NCBI RefSeq assembly: GCF_019890675.1
Contig: NZ_JAIOAA010000028.1
Location: 1 to 49,385, forward strand
From: Micromonospora sp. PLK6-60
Lineage (GTDB): Bacteria > Actinomycetota > Actinomycetes > Mycobacteriales > Micromonosporaceae
Direction: 5' to 3'
Length of the DNA: 49,385 nt
The position numbers and the translations under genes are program-made. Shown piece after piece: positions 1-7,688 of the stretch. Every line of letters starts with the position of its first letter. Positions within the stretch are counted from its first letter, which is position 1. The notes beneath the pieces are model-generated. The model saw only the letters and a program-made list of their open reading frames with translations, was not told the DNA's origin and searched no databases.

Positions 1-131
1 GGCCGCCACGCCAGCCGGGTGGCCGGCGGCGGGGCGGCGTACGATCGGATCTGGACCACATCGGGAATCACTGGACCAGCCGCGATGTTGGCCAGTGCGT
101 CCGGACCTATACCGCGCAGGGAGATTTCCAC

Positions 132-500
132 GTGACCACGCCAGCGCAGACCGAGTCGACCGAGGCCCAGGCCCCTACTTCCGTCGTCCTCACCGACGTC
201 GCGGCGCAGAAGGTCAAGGCCCTGATCGAGCAGGAGGGCCGCGACGACCTGCGGCTCCGGGTCGCGGTGCAGCCGGGCGGCTGCTCCGGCCTGCGATACC
301 AGCTCTTCTTCGACGAGCGGTCGCTCGACGGTGACGTCGTCACCGACTTCGGCGGCGTCGAGGTCGTCGTCGACCGGATGAGCGCCCCCTACCTGGCCGG
401 CGCGACGATCGACTTCGCCGACCGGATCGACGCCCAGGGCTTCACCATCGACAACCCGAACGCCGGCAACTCCTGCGCCTGCGGCGACTCGTTCAGCTGA
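132..500 (+). CDS. erpA: HesB/IscA/ErpA-type iron-sulfur cluster carrier
   Basis: A-type carrier that receives Fe-S clusters from the assembly scaffold and inserts them into apo-proteins in the cytoplasm. The 122-aa protein has the three conserved cluster cysteines: Cys51 in the GGCSGLRY motif and Cys115/Cys117 in the C-terminal CACGDSF motif, as the family requires. The N-terminal ~18 residues are polar and probably disordered. The start is the GTG at 132. A cysteine desulfurase/TusA pair and a Rieske protein lie nearby, so clients are at hand. It matches the position of Rv2204c in mycobacteria (established synteny, recalled). A strong terminator follows at 552, so it is probably monocistronic. 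Confidence 0.93.
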   Translation: MTTPAQTESTEAQAPTSVVLTDVAAQKVKALIEQEGRDDLRLRVAVQPGGCSGLRYQLFFDERSLDGDVVTDFGGVEVVVDRMSAPYLAGATIDFADRIDAQGFTIDNPNAGNSCACGDSFS

Positions 501-551
501 GTCGCGCCGGCCGCGGCCGGGCCCGACGGGCCGACGCCGCGAGGTGACCCG

Positions 552-592
552 AAACGGCGAATCGCCCCGACTTGGGGCGGTTCGCCGTTTTT
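552..592 (+). terminator. Rho-independent terminator after erpA
   Basis: A 17-bp stem (552-568 with 574-590, one G-U pair) around a 5-nt loop, ending in a run of five T. It separates erpA from the kinase gene at 727. Confidence 0.85.
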
Positions 593-687
593 GTCGTACT
601 CTTTCGGGTGTCCGGGCGGTGACGTCTCGATGTGCGCCTGGCGACCGGTTCCGCACCGACCCGTGACGGGTGTCCCCGCCGGACCGG

Positions 688-693
688 TAGGCT
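688..693 (+). promoter_or_regulatory. Candidate -10 hexamer (TAGGCT) for the PfkB kinase
   Basis: TAGGCT fits the actinobacterial TANNNT -10 pattern and lies 33 nt before the ATG at 727, downstream of the erpA terminator. No convincing -35 is visible. A GAGGG ribosome site precedes the ATG. Confidence 0.35.
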
Positions 694-726
694 GACCGCG
701 CCCTGCTCCCGACCACGAGGGTTGAC

Positions 727-1704
727 ATGAAGATCGCCGTGACCGGCTCGATCGCGACAGACCACCTGATGAGCTTCCCCGGGCGCTTCGCCGACCAGCT
801 CCTCGCCGACCAGCTGGACAAGGTGTCGCTGTCCTTCCTCGTCGACGAGCTGGTGCTGCGGCGGGGCGGGACCGCCGCCAACATCGCCTTCGGCATGGCC
901 CAGCTGGGCCTGCGGCCGGTGCTGCTCGGCGCGGTCGGCGCCGACTTCGCCGACTACCGGTCCTGGCTGGAGCGGCACGGGGTCGACTGCGACTCGGTGC
1001 ACGTCAGCGAGGTGGCGCACACGGCCCGCTTCGTCTGCACCACGGACACCGACATGTGCCAGATCGCCTCGTTCTACGCCGGCGCGATGAGCGAGGCCCG
1101 CAACATCGAGCTGGCCCCGGTCGCCCAGCGGCTCGGCGGGCTGGACCTGGTGCTGGTCAGCGCGAACGACCCGGCGGCGATGATCCGGCACTCGGGGGAG
1201 TGCCGGGAGCGGGGCTACTCCTTCGTCGCCGACCCGTCGCAGCAGCTCGCCCGGATGGACGGCGCCGACGTGCTCGGCCTGGTCGACGGCGCCGACTACC
1301 TGATGACCAACGAGTACGAGAAGTCGCTGCTGCTGAGCAAGGCGGGGCTGACCGACGCCCAACTGCTGGACCGGGTCCGGATCCGGGTGACCACGCTGGG
1401 CAAGCAGGGCGTGGAGATCGCCGGCCGGGAGGTCGGCACCATCCACGTGCCGATCGCCCGGGAGATCCAGGCCGTCGACCCGACCGGCGTCGGCGACGGC
1501 TTCCGGGCCGGCTTCTTCGCCGCGCTCAACTGGGGCGTCAGCCTGGAGCGGGCCGCCCAGGTCGGCTGCCTGCTCGCCACCCTGGTGCTGGAGAACTTCG
1601 GCGGCCAGGAGTACGAGGTGCGCCGCGACCTGTTCGTCAAGCGGCTCGCCGAGTCGTACGGTGACGCCGCCGCCGAGGACGTGCGGCCGCACCTGCTGCC
1701 GTGA
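727..1704 (+). CDS. PfkB-family carbohydrate/adenosine kinase (CbhK/AdoK type)
   Basis: Ribokinase-fold kinase that phosphorylates a sugar or nucleoside with ATP. At 325 aa it has the expected length and motifs: the GGTAANIAFG substrate motif near residue 47 and the PfkB signature DPTGVGDGF near residue 251, whose GVGD forms the anion hole and holds the catalytic Asp. Gene position and length match mycobacterial Rv2202c (cbhK/adoK), which acts as an adenosine kinase. Adenosine is therefore a reasonable substrate, but motifs alone do not fix it. The stop overlaps the next gene's start by 4 nt (GTGA), implying translational coupling. Confidence 0.88.
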   Translation: MKIAVTGSIATDHLMSFPGRFADQLLADQLDKVSLSFLVDELVLRRGGTAANIAFGMAQLGLRPVLLGAVGADFADYRSWLERHGVDCDSVHVSEVAHTARFVCTTDTDMCQIASFYAGAMSEARNIELAPVAQRLGGLDLVLVSANDPAAMIRHSGECRERGYSFVADPSQQLARMDGADVLGLVDGADYLMTNEYEKSLLLSKAGLTDAQLLDRVRIRVTTLGKQGVEIAGREVGTIHVPIAREIQAVDPTGVGDGFRAGFFAALNWGVSLERAAQVGCLLATLVLENFGGQEYEVRRDLFVKRLAESYGDAAAEDVRPHLLP

Positions 1705-2240
1705 GCGGCCTCGCGGCCGAGGTGAGCACCGCGCCCACCGGCGGCGGCCCGTTGCTCGTGGCCTTCGCCGGACTGCCCGGGGTGGGCAAGAGCACGCTCG
1801 CCACCCGGGTCGGCGCGGCGCTGTCCGCCCCGGTGCTGCCGGTGGACCCGGTGGAGCGGGCGATGGCCCGGTACGGGCTGGTCGGCGACGTGCCCGGCAT
1901 GGCGGCGTACGGCGCCGTCGCCGGGCTGGCCGAGGTGCAGCTCGGGCTGGGCCTGAGCGTGGTGGTCGACGCGGTCAACCCGGTGGCCAGCGCCCGGGGG
2001 CTCTGGCACGACCTGGCCGAGCGCGCCGGGGTGCCGCTGCGGGTGATCGAGGTGCACTGCGGTGACGAGGCGGAGCACCGCCGTCGGGTCGAGGCCCGGC
2101 CGCCGGGCGAGCACCATCCCACCTGGGACCAGACGCTGATCCGCCGGGCGGAGTACGAGCCGTACGTCGGGCCCCGGCTGGTGGTGGACACCGCCGTCGA
2201 CACCGACCCCCTGCCGGGGATCCTCGCCTACCTCCGCTGA
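1701..2240 (+). CDS. P-loop (AAA_33-type) small-molecule kinase
   Basis: A 179-aa P-loop NTPase with a clear Walker A motif, GLPGVGKS, at residues 24-31. A VVVDAVNP strand follows (about residues 90-97), as in zeta-toxin/gluconate-kinase-like AAA_33 proteins. Such proteins phosphorylate small molecules or act as predicted kinases; the substrate here is unknown. The GTG start overlaps the preceding PfkB kinase stop (GTGA), so the two are made together and may act in one salvage pathway (inference). The gene ends just before a dispersed-type repeat at 2250. Confidence 0.75.
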   Translation: MSGLAAEVSTAPTGGGPLLVAFAGLPGVGKSTLATRVGAALSAPVLPVDPVERAMARYGLVGDVPGMAAYGAVAGLAEVQLGLGLSVVVDAVNPVASARGLWHDLAERAGVPLRVIEVHCGDEAEHRRRVEARPPGEHHPTWDQTLIRRAEYEPYVGPRLVVDTAVDTDPLPGILAYLR

Positions 2241-2249
2241 GCCCGGGGT

Positions 2250-2307
2250 GTTAATAAGGGGCCCCTCCTCTACCGGAGGCGTTAACAAGGGGCCCCTCCT
2301 TACTACC
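2250..2307. repeat. Two direct copies of a palindrome-centred ~25-bp repeat
   Basis: Copies at 2250-2274 and 2281-2307 share GTTAAYAAGGGGCCCCTCCT. Each is centred on the perfect palindrome AGGGGCCCCT. They fill the convergent gap between the P-loop kinase and tusA, and the second copy covers the tusA stop codon (2303-2305). The AT-rich left end is unusual for this region. The pair could act as a bidirectional terminator or be part of a dispersed intergenic repeat family. Confidence 0.8.
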
Positions 2308-2530
2308 CCACCCTGCGCACGTCGTACGCCGGGCCGTCCGGGTGCGCGCCGAGGAACTCCTGCCCGCGCATCCGGCACCAGGCCGGGATGTCCACCGCCG
2401 CCGCCGGATCGTCGGCGAGCACCCGGACCACCGCGCCCACCGGCAGGCCGGGCAGCCGCCGGGCCAGGTTGATCACCGGCAGCGGGCAGCGCTGCCCCCG
2501 GCAGTCCAGCACCTCGTCGGGTTCGCTCAC
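2303..2530 (-). CDS. TusA-family sulfur carrier protein
   Basis: A 75-aa TusA/SirA-like sulfurtransferase. It carries the family CPxP motif (RCPLPVI) near residues 12-18, whose Cys takes persulfide sulfur from a desulfurase; a second Cys sits four residues earlier. The GTG start at 2530 overlaps the stop of the cysteine desulfurase gene by 4 nt (GTGA), so the two are co-translated. TusA proteins classically pass sulfur to tRNA thiolation or molybdenum-cofactor enzymes. The local target is unknown, but a dedicated desulfurase-carrier pair is the natural reading. The stop lies inside a repeat. Confidence 0.85.
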   Translation of the reverse strand: MSEPDEVLDCRGQRCPLPVINLARRLPGLPVGAVVRVLADDPAAAVDIPAWCRMRGQEFLGAHPDGPAYDVRRVG

Positions 2531-3678
2531 AGCCCGCTCACCCCCGCCTCGGCGCGCAGGTCGGCGACGATCCCGGGCAGCTCGGCGAGGAACCGGTCCA
2601 CGTTTGCCTCGGTGGTGTCGCGGTGCAGCGACACCCGGACGTTGCCGTGCGAGAGCACCCCCATCGCCTCCAGCACGTGCGACGGGCGCAGCGTCGAGGA
2701 GGTGCAGGAGGAGCCGGAGGAGACGGCGAACCCCCGCCGGTCCAGCGCGTGCAGCAGCGCCTCGCCGTCCACGTACAGGCAGGAGAACGTCACCAGGTGG
2801 GGCAGCCGGTCCACCGGATCGCCCACCACCTCCACGTCCGGCACCTCGGCCGCCACCCGGGCCCGGATCCGGTCCACCAGCGGCGCCAGCCGGACCGCCT
2901 CGGCCGCCGCGTCGGCCGCCGCCGCGCGCAGGCTCGCCGCCGCCGCCACCACCGCCGGCAGGTTCAACACCCCCGGGGTACGCCCCGACTCCCGCTCGTC
3001 GGCCGGCCACGGCGACTCCCAGCGGGTGCCCTTGCGCACCACCAGCAGCCCCACCCCGGGCGGACCGCCCCACTTGTGCGCGCTGGCCGTCAACACCGAC
3101 CAGCCGGCCGGCAGCGGCACCCGGCCCACCAACTGTGCGGCGTCCACGTACAGCGGCACCCCCGCCTCGGCGCACACCTCGGCGGCGGCCGGCACCGGCT
3201 GCACGGTGCCCACCTCGTGGCTGGCGCCGATCAGCGTGGCGAGCGCCACGCCGGGGGAGCGGACCGCCGCCGACCAGGCGGCCAGGTCGAGCCGGCCCAC
3301 CCGGTCCACCGGCACCGGCACCGCCGCGCCGCCGGCCGCCACGTGCCGCTGCGCGGCGTGCAGCACCGCGGAGTGCTCGATCGCCGAGTGCACCAGCGTG
3401 TCGCCGGCCCGCCGCCGCCCGGCCAGCCCGCCGAGGACGGCGGAGTGCGCGGCGGCGGTGCCGCTGGGGGTGAAGGACAACTCGTCGGGGCGTACGCCGA
3501 GGACCTGCGCGGTGGCCTCCCGGGCGGCGTCGAGCAGTTGGCGGGCCCGCCGGGCCGGCGCGTACAGCTTGCCCGGGTCGGCCCAGCCGTCGTCGAGGGC
3601 CGCCAGCAGCGCCTGCCGGGCCACCGGGTGCAGCGGTACGGCGGTGGCCGCGTCGAGATAGACGGGGGAAGCGTTCAC
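2527..3678 (-). CDS. Cysteine desulfurase (NifS/IscS class V aminotransferase)
   Basis: PLP enzyme that removes sulfur from L-cysteine and holds it as persulfide. The 383-aa protein shows the PLP Schiff-base lysine in SAHKWGG (Lys202) and the catalytic cysteine loop GSSCTSSTL (Cys325), close to the usual IscS/NifS layout. The N-terminus YLDAAT is a recognisable variant of the family YLDNAAT start. It is coupled by a 4-nt overlap to a TusA-like acceptor downstream. It diverges from ctaC, with a shared 170-bp promoter region. Whether it feeds Fe-S assembly, tRNA thiolation or both cannot be told from sequence. Confidence 0.9.
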   Translation of the reverse strand: MNASPVYLDAATAVPLHPVARQALLAALDDGWADPGKLYAPARRARQLLDAAREATAQVLGVRPDELSFTPSGTAAAHSAVLGGLAGRRRAGDTLVHSAIEHSAVLHAAQRHVAAGGAAVPVPVDRVGRLDLAAWSAAVRSPGVALATLIGASHEVGTVQPVPAAAEVCAEAGVPLYVDAAQLVGRVPLPAGWSVLTASAHKWGGPPGVGLLVVRKGTRWESPWPADERESGRTPGVLNLPAVVAAAASLRAAAADAAAEAVRLAPLVDRIRARVAAEVPDVEVVGDPVDRLPHLVTFSCLYVDGEALLHALDRRGFAVSSGSSCTSSTLRPSHVLEAMGVLSHGNVRVSLHRDTTEANVDRFLAELPGIVADLRAEAGVSGL

Positions 3679-3848
3679 AGGTCCCCACGCTATCGCCCGG
3701 GTGCGGCCAAGATCCCCCGATGGGGGCGGACAGTGACCCCAACACGGTCCAGCCGGTCATGGTCGAGTAATCTGCGACCGTCGGTGACGCCTTTGCCGTG
3801 GTGTCGAGGGAAATCCACCACCACGGCGCGCTAGGGAGGCAGGACCAG

Positions 3849-4802
3849 GTGGTCGCAAGGAGTTCGGAGGTACGGCCGTCGGCCGTGCGGCACAGCGCGC
3901 GCCGGGGGCGGGGTGCCGGTCGGCTCGCCGGGCTCGGCCTGGGTGGCGCGGCGCTGCTGGTCCTGCTGACCGGCTGTGACGTCGGCAAGGCGTTCGGCGG
4001 CTTCGGCTGGCCGCAGGGTGGCATCACGCCCGAGGCCAACCGGATGTACGACCTGTGGATCGCGTCCTGCATCGCGGCGCTCGCGGTCGGCGTGTTCGTC
4101 TGGGGCCTGATCTTCTGGTGCGTGGTGCGCTACCGCAAGCGGGGCAACGAGCTGCCGGTGCAGACCCGGTACAACCTGCCGATGGAGTTCCTCTACACGA
4201 TCGCTCCGATCCTGATCGTGTCGGTGCTCTTCTACTACACCGCGATCGTGCAGACGGACGTCGTGCGGACCACGAAGAACCCGGACGTCACGGTCGAGGT
4301 CGTCGCCTTCAAGTGGAACTGGCAGTTCAACTACCGCGACGGCCAGGGCCGGGACGCCAACACGGAGGCCTCGGTGCTCGGCACCAGCGAGGTGATCCCG
4401 GTGCTGGTCCTGCCGACCGGCCGCTCGATCCGGTTCGAGGAGACCAGCCGCGACGTCATCCACTCGTTCTGGGTGCCGGAGCTGCTGTTCAAGCGGGACG
4501 TCTTCCCGGGCAGCGTCCGCAACGTCTTCGAGGTCTCCAGCCTCGACCAGGAGGGCGCGTACGTCGGCCGCTGCGCCGAGCTGTGCGGCAGCTACCACGC
4601 CTTCATGAACTTCGAGCTGCGGGTCGTCTCGCCGGAGAAGTACGACCAGTTCCTGGCGGCGAAGAAGTCCGGCAAGTCGACGCAGGAGGCGCTGGAGTCG
4701 ATCGGCGAGGAGCCGTACGCCCAGACCACCAAGCCGTTCGACACCCGGCGCAGCACGGCTAACTTCAACCCGGACGCCGCCACCGCCGGCGCGGGCAAGT
4801 GA
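3849..4802 (+). CDS. ctaC: Cytochrome c oxidase subunit II (aa3 type)
   Basis: Subunit II of the aa3 oxidase; it takes electrons from the bc1 complex through its CuA centre on the outer membrane face. The 317-aa product starts with a lipoprotein signal (lipobox LLTGC, Cys43). Two membrane helices follow (about residues 67-90 and 110-130), then a cupredoxin domain with the CuA motif GRCAELCGSYHAFM (two Cys, His, Met) and the aromatic stretch FKWNW. I chose the GTG at 3849 because GGGAGG sits just upstream; an in-frame earlier start at 3798 lacks a ribosome site. ctaF follows after 10 nt. No ctaD is between them. Confidence 0.95.
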   Translation: MVARSSEVRPSAVRHSARRGRGAGRLAGLGLGGAALLVLLTGCDVGKAFGGFGWPQGGITPEANRMYDLWIASCIAALAVGVFVWGLIFWCVVRYRKRGNELPVQTRYNLPMEFLYTIAPILIVSVLFYYTAIVQTDVVRTTKNPDVTVEVVAFKWNWQFNYRDGQGRDANTEASVLGTSEVIPVLVLPTGRSIRFEETSRDVIHSFWVPELLFKRDVFPGSVRNVFEVSSLDQEGAYVGRCAELCGSYHAFMNFELRVVSPEKYDQFLAAKKSGKSTQEALESIGEEPYAQTTKPFDTRRSTANFNPDAATAGAGK

Positions 4803-4812
4803 GGGGGCGGGC

Positions 4813-5241
4813 ATGAAGACCGAATGGCGCATCTTCCTGACGATCGCGGGCTTCCTCCTCTTCGCGACCATCCTCTACGGCGCCTGGACCGCCGGCGACT
4901 CCGGCGGCCACATCGAGTGGGTCGGCACCACCGCGCTGCTGCTGTCGTTCCTGCTCTGCACGATGTGCGGCGGCTTCTTCTGGTTCGTCTCCCGCCGCAT
5001 CGACCTGCGGCCGGAGGACCGGCCCGACGGCGAGATCGCCGACGGCGCGGGTGAGATCGGCTTCTTCAGCCCGGGCAGCTACTGGCCGTTCGGCCTGGCC
5101 CTGGCCGCCGCGATCGCCGGTCTCGGCCTGGTCTTCTGGCAGCTGTGGCTGGTGGGCCTCGGCCTGGTGGCGGTCGTCTTCGGCGCCTGCGGCCTGCTCT
5201 TCGAGTACTACACCGGCACCCGGCGCACCGCCGAGCACTGA
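4813..5241 (+). CDS. ctaF: Actinobacterial cytochrome c oxidase subunit IV
   Basis: Small integral membrane subunit found in actinobacterial aa3 oxidases, helping to hold the bc1-aa3 supercomplex together. The 142-aa protein has four predicted membrane helices: about residues 7-25, 35-57, 92-112 and 115-135. It starts MKTEWRIF, typical of the family. It lies 10 nt behind ctaC in the same operon, as in mycobacteria (Rv2200c-Rv2199c). A strong terminator hairpin follows at 5258, so ctaC-ctaF form a two-gene unit. Confidence 0.92.
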   Translation: MKTEWRIFLTIAGFLLFATILYGAWTAGDSGGHIEWVGTTALLLSFLLCTMCGGFFWFVSRRIDLRPEDRPDGEIADGAGEIGFFSPGSYWPFGLALAAAIAGLGLVFWQLWLVGLGLVAVVFGACGLLFEYYTGTRRTAEH

Positions 5242-5257
5242 GCCGACACGTACCGTC

Positions 5258-5295
5258 ACGAAGGCCCGCCTCCCGTTCGGGAGGCGGGCCTTCGT
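5258..5295. terminator. Bidirectional terminator hairpin between ctaF and the zinc-ribbon gene
   Basis: A perfect 17-bp GC-rich stem (5258-5274 with 5279-5295) with a GTTC tetraloop. It lies between convergent genes, so it probably ends both transcripts. There is no long T run. Confidence 0.85.
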
Positions 5296-5354
5296 CGTGC
5301 TGGGCGGCTGGCGTACGGCCGCGTCGGGCTGTCCTCCTCCGGTCGGGTGCCGGC

Positions 5355-5567
5355 TCAGGCGGCCCGGCGGTGCGGGGCGGAACGGCGCGCCCGGCGCCGG
5401 TCGGCCAGCCGGGGCGCGGGGAAGGTGAACGTGGCGATCAACACCGCGCTGCCGCAGCCGGTGCAGATCAGCTCGGGGCAGTCGGCCCCGTGACCGTCAA
5501 CGCAGGGCGGCGTCTCGAACGACTGCACGCCCTCGCAGGTTTCGCAGTGCAGTTCGCGGTCCGACAC
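5355..5567 (-). CDS. Small zinc-ribbon protein of unknown function
   Basis: A 70-aa protein with two CxxC knuckles (HCETCEG near residue 8 and CTGCGSA near residue 35) plus further Cys and His residues between them, typical of a zinc ribbon. The C-terminus is strongly basic (RRRARRSAPHRR), so nucleic-acid binding is possible. The GTG at 5567 is preceded by AGAGGAG at good spacing, which supports translation and fixes the start. I do not recognise a characterised family. It is wedged between respiratory genes and trpD. Confidence 0.7.
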   Translation of the reverse strand: MSDRELHCETCEGVQSFETPPCVDGHGADCPELICTGCGSAVLIATFTFPAPRLADRRRARRSAPHRRAA

Positions 5568-5903
5568 GGGCGTCTCCTCTCGCTGCCGGGCTCCCGCCGG
5601 CCGGCGGCCCGGGGCTCCCGCCGCGGGTGCGGCGTCCGGTGGCCGGTTGCTCGGCCGCTGGCCGGCGCGGAGCCGGTGGCCGTCGCACAGCCGGCTGGCG
5701 GACAGGCGGCTGGCGGACGAGCCGGTGGGAACTACTCGCCTGTAGTTTGGCACGGGGGTCCGACAGCCTCGGCGACGACGCCGGCCGGCGCGGCCCCAGC
5801 CCAGCTCAGCAGGGGCGGACGGCCTGGCCGGGGTCCACACGAGGGCGGACGGCCCGGCCGGGTCCAGCAAGGGCGGGGGCTCAGCAGCCGGGGCGGCCGG
5901 GGC
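5568..5903. other. 336-bp non-coding gap with short tandem repeats
   Basis: No supportable gene. It holds two imperfect direct copies of GGCTGGCGGAC near 5692-5720 and a tandem pair of ~29-bp units at 5813-5842 and 5843-5870 (GGGCGGACGGCC...). A short AT-richer stretch with TAGTTTG lies near 5740. It separates the minus-strand zinc-ribbon gene from the upstream trpD end. Confidence 0.6.
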
Positions 5904-6950
5904 TCAGGCCGACCGGGCCACGTCGACCCACCGGTCCAGCACGGCGGCCGCGGCGCCCGAGTCGATCGACTCGGCGGCCCGGTCCAGCCCGGCCCGGAGC
6001 ACGGCGGTCAGGTCGCCGTCCAGCGGACCCTGGGTGGCCAGCGCCACCGCCGAGTTCACCAGCACCGCGTCCCGGACCGGCCCGGTTTCCCCGGCCAGCA
6101 GCCGGCGGGCCACCGCGGCGTTGTACGCGGCGTCCCCGCCCCGCAGGTCACCGAGGGTGGCCCGGGGTACCCCGAGCTCCGTCGCGTCCAGCACCGCCTC
6201 CCTCACGGTGCCCTGCTGGGCCAGCCAGACCCGGGTGGGCGCCGCGGTGCTGAACTCGTCGAGGCCGTCCTCGCCGCGCATCACCACCACCGAGTCGCCG
6301 CGGTCCGCGAACACCTGCGCCATCACCGGGGCCATCCGCAGGTCGAAACAGCCCACGGCGCCGGCCCGGGGCCGGGCCGGGTTGGTCAGCGGGCCGAGGA
6401 AGTTGAACGCGGTGGGTACGCCGATCTCCCGCCGGACCGGGCCGGCGTGCCGCATGCCGGGGTGGAAGCGGGCCGCGAAGCAGAACCCGATGCCCGCCTC
6501 GGTCACGCACCGGGCCACCTGCTCCGGGTCCAGGTCCAGCGGCACGCCGAGGAACTCCAGCAGATCCGCCGTGCCGCAGAGCGAGGAGGCCGCCCGGTTG
6601 CCGTGCTTGACCACCCGGACCCCGGCCCCCGCCACCACCAGGGCGGTCATCGTGGAGATGTTCACCGTGTGGGCGAGGTCACCCCCGGTGCCGACCACGT
6701 CCAGCGCGCTGCCGCGCAGCTCCTCGGGCAGGCGTACCTCGACCGCCCGGCCGAGCATCGCCTCGACCAGGCCGGCCAGCTCGGCCGGGGTCTCGCCCTT
6801 GGCCCGCAGCGCCACCGCGAAGGCGGCGATCTGCGCCCCACCGGCCGCGCCGGTCATGATCTCGTCCATCGCCCACGCGGTGTCCGCGGTGGAGAGCTCC
6901 TCGCGGCGCAGCAGCGCGTTGAGCAGGTGCGGCCAGGTCCGTTCGCCCAT
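5904..6950 (-). CDS. trpD: Anthranilate phosphoribosyltransferase
   Basis: Joins anthranilate to PRPP in the second step of tryptophan synthesis (cytoplasm). The 348-aa protein has the full family signature: GTGGD, NISTMTA and KHGNRAASS for PRPP and magnesium binding, and an N-terminal helical anthranilate-binding part. GGGAGG precedes the ATG at 6950. It is separated from other trp genes and sits among respiratory genes, as in mycobacteria (Rv2192c next to ctaE-qcrCAB). That placement is conserved, but its reason is not obvious. Confidence 0.95.
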   Translation of the reverse strand: MGERTWPHLLNALLRREELSTADTAWAMDEIMTGAAGGAQIAAFAVALRAKGETPAELAGLVEAMLGRAVEVRLPEELRGSALDVVGTGGDLAHTVNISTMTALVVAGAGVRVVKHGNRAASSLCGTADLLEFLGVPLDLDPEQVARCVTEAGIGFCFAARFHPGMRHAGPVRREIGVPTAFNFLGPLTNPARPRAGAVGCFDLRMAPVMAQVFADRGDSVVVMRGEDGLDEFSTAAPTRVWLAQQGTVREAVLDATELGVPRATLGDLRGGDAAYNAAVARRLLAGETGPVRDAVLVNSAVALATQGPLDGDLTAVLRAGLDRAAESIDSGAAAAVLDRWVDVARSA

Positions 6951-7068
6951 GGTGGGCCTCCCGAGCGGGCGTGGATGCGGTGGTGGGTCGGCGGCCGGCG
7001 CGGGTCGACCGGCTCGCTCGGTGTGCGCGCGTACCGGCGACGCTGCCGGGTGGCGCGGCCGGGTGCGG

Positions 7069-7464
7069 TCAGGCCGGGGTGTGGGCCCGCAGCAGCCCCG
7101 CGACGGTGGTGCCCGTGGTCACCGGGTCGAGCGGGTGCACGAGGGTGGCGTCGGCCTGGGCGTACGCGGCGAGCCAGCGGTCGGCGGCCCGGGCGATCAC
7201 CACGCAGGTGGGCGGGGCGTCGTCCCGGTCGTCCTTGATCTGGCGGGCGATGCCGAGGCCGCCGCCGGGGCTGGCCTCGCCGTCGAGCAGCAGCAGGTCG
7301 ATCTCGTAGTCGTCGACCAGCCGGATGCATTCGGCGTAGGTGGACGCCTCGGCGAACTCGATCTGGAGGCCGGGGGCCGGCCGGGTGCCGACGGCCAGTC
7401 GCATCCGGTCCCGGACCTCCGGGTCGTCGCTGTAGAGCAGGACGGTGCAAAGACGATCGCTCAT
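7069..7464 (-). CDS. Orphan receiver-like protein without output domain
   Basis: A 131-aa single-domain protein shaped like a CheY/REC receiver. An acidic SDD pair near residue 12 and the phospho-acceptor region LLLLDGEA (Asp near 57) are present, but the conserved C-terminal lysine appears replaced in TLVHPLDP. It may therefore be a pseudo-receiver that binds partners without normal phosphorylation control (inference). The ATG at 7464 has GAGGTGGGAG upstream. No DNA-binding domain or cognate kinase is adjacent. It lies between trpD and the CtaG-like gene. Confidence 0.72.
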   Translation of the reverse strand: MSDRLCTVLLYSDDPEVRDRMRLAVGTRPAPGLQIEFAEASTYAECIRLVDDYEIDLLLLDGEASPGGGLGIARQIKDDRDDAPPTCVVIARAADRWLAAYAQADATLVHPLDPVTTGTTVAGLLRAHTPA

Positions 7465-7688
7465 CGCTGGCTGGCTCCCACCTCGTAGCTGCCCGCCGAT
7501 CCTAGCGGTCGGTGTGACGAGCACGACGCCCCGCCCCGGTCCCCTGCGGCGCGGGTGGGCGGGCGAGCGCGGTGTGCGGCGGGTCGGGCTGTCTGCGCGC
7601 CGGGAAGCCCCGGGTTGCGGCAGGTCGGGCTGCGCCCGGGCGGGCGGGACGCGGCGAGGCGGGGACGCGGGCGGGCAGGGCGCGGCCG

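Noticed and set aside
1..131. Possible gene end or regulatory element at the window start
   Set aside because: Only a vague TACGAT hexamer near 40; not enough to call a promoter.
5145..7238. 697-codon plus-strand frame across ctaF, the zinc-ribbon gene and trpD
   Set aside because: Antisense to trpD and the tandem repeats; composition is that of a shadow frame.
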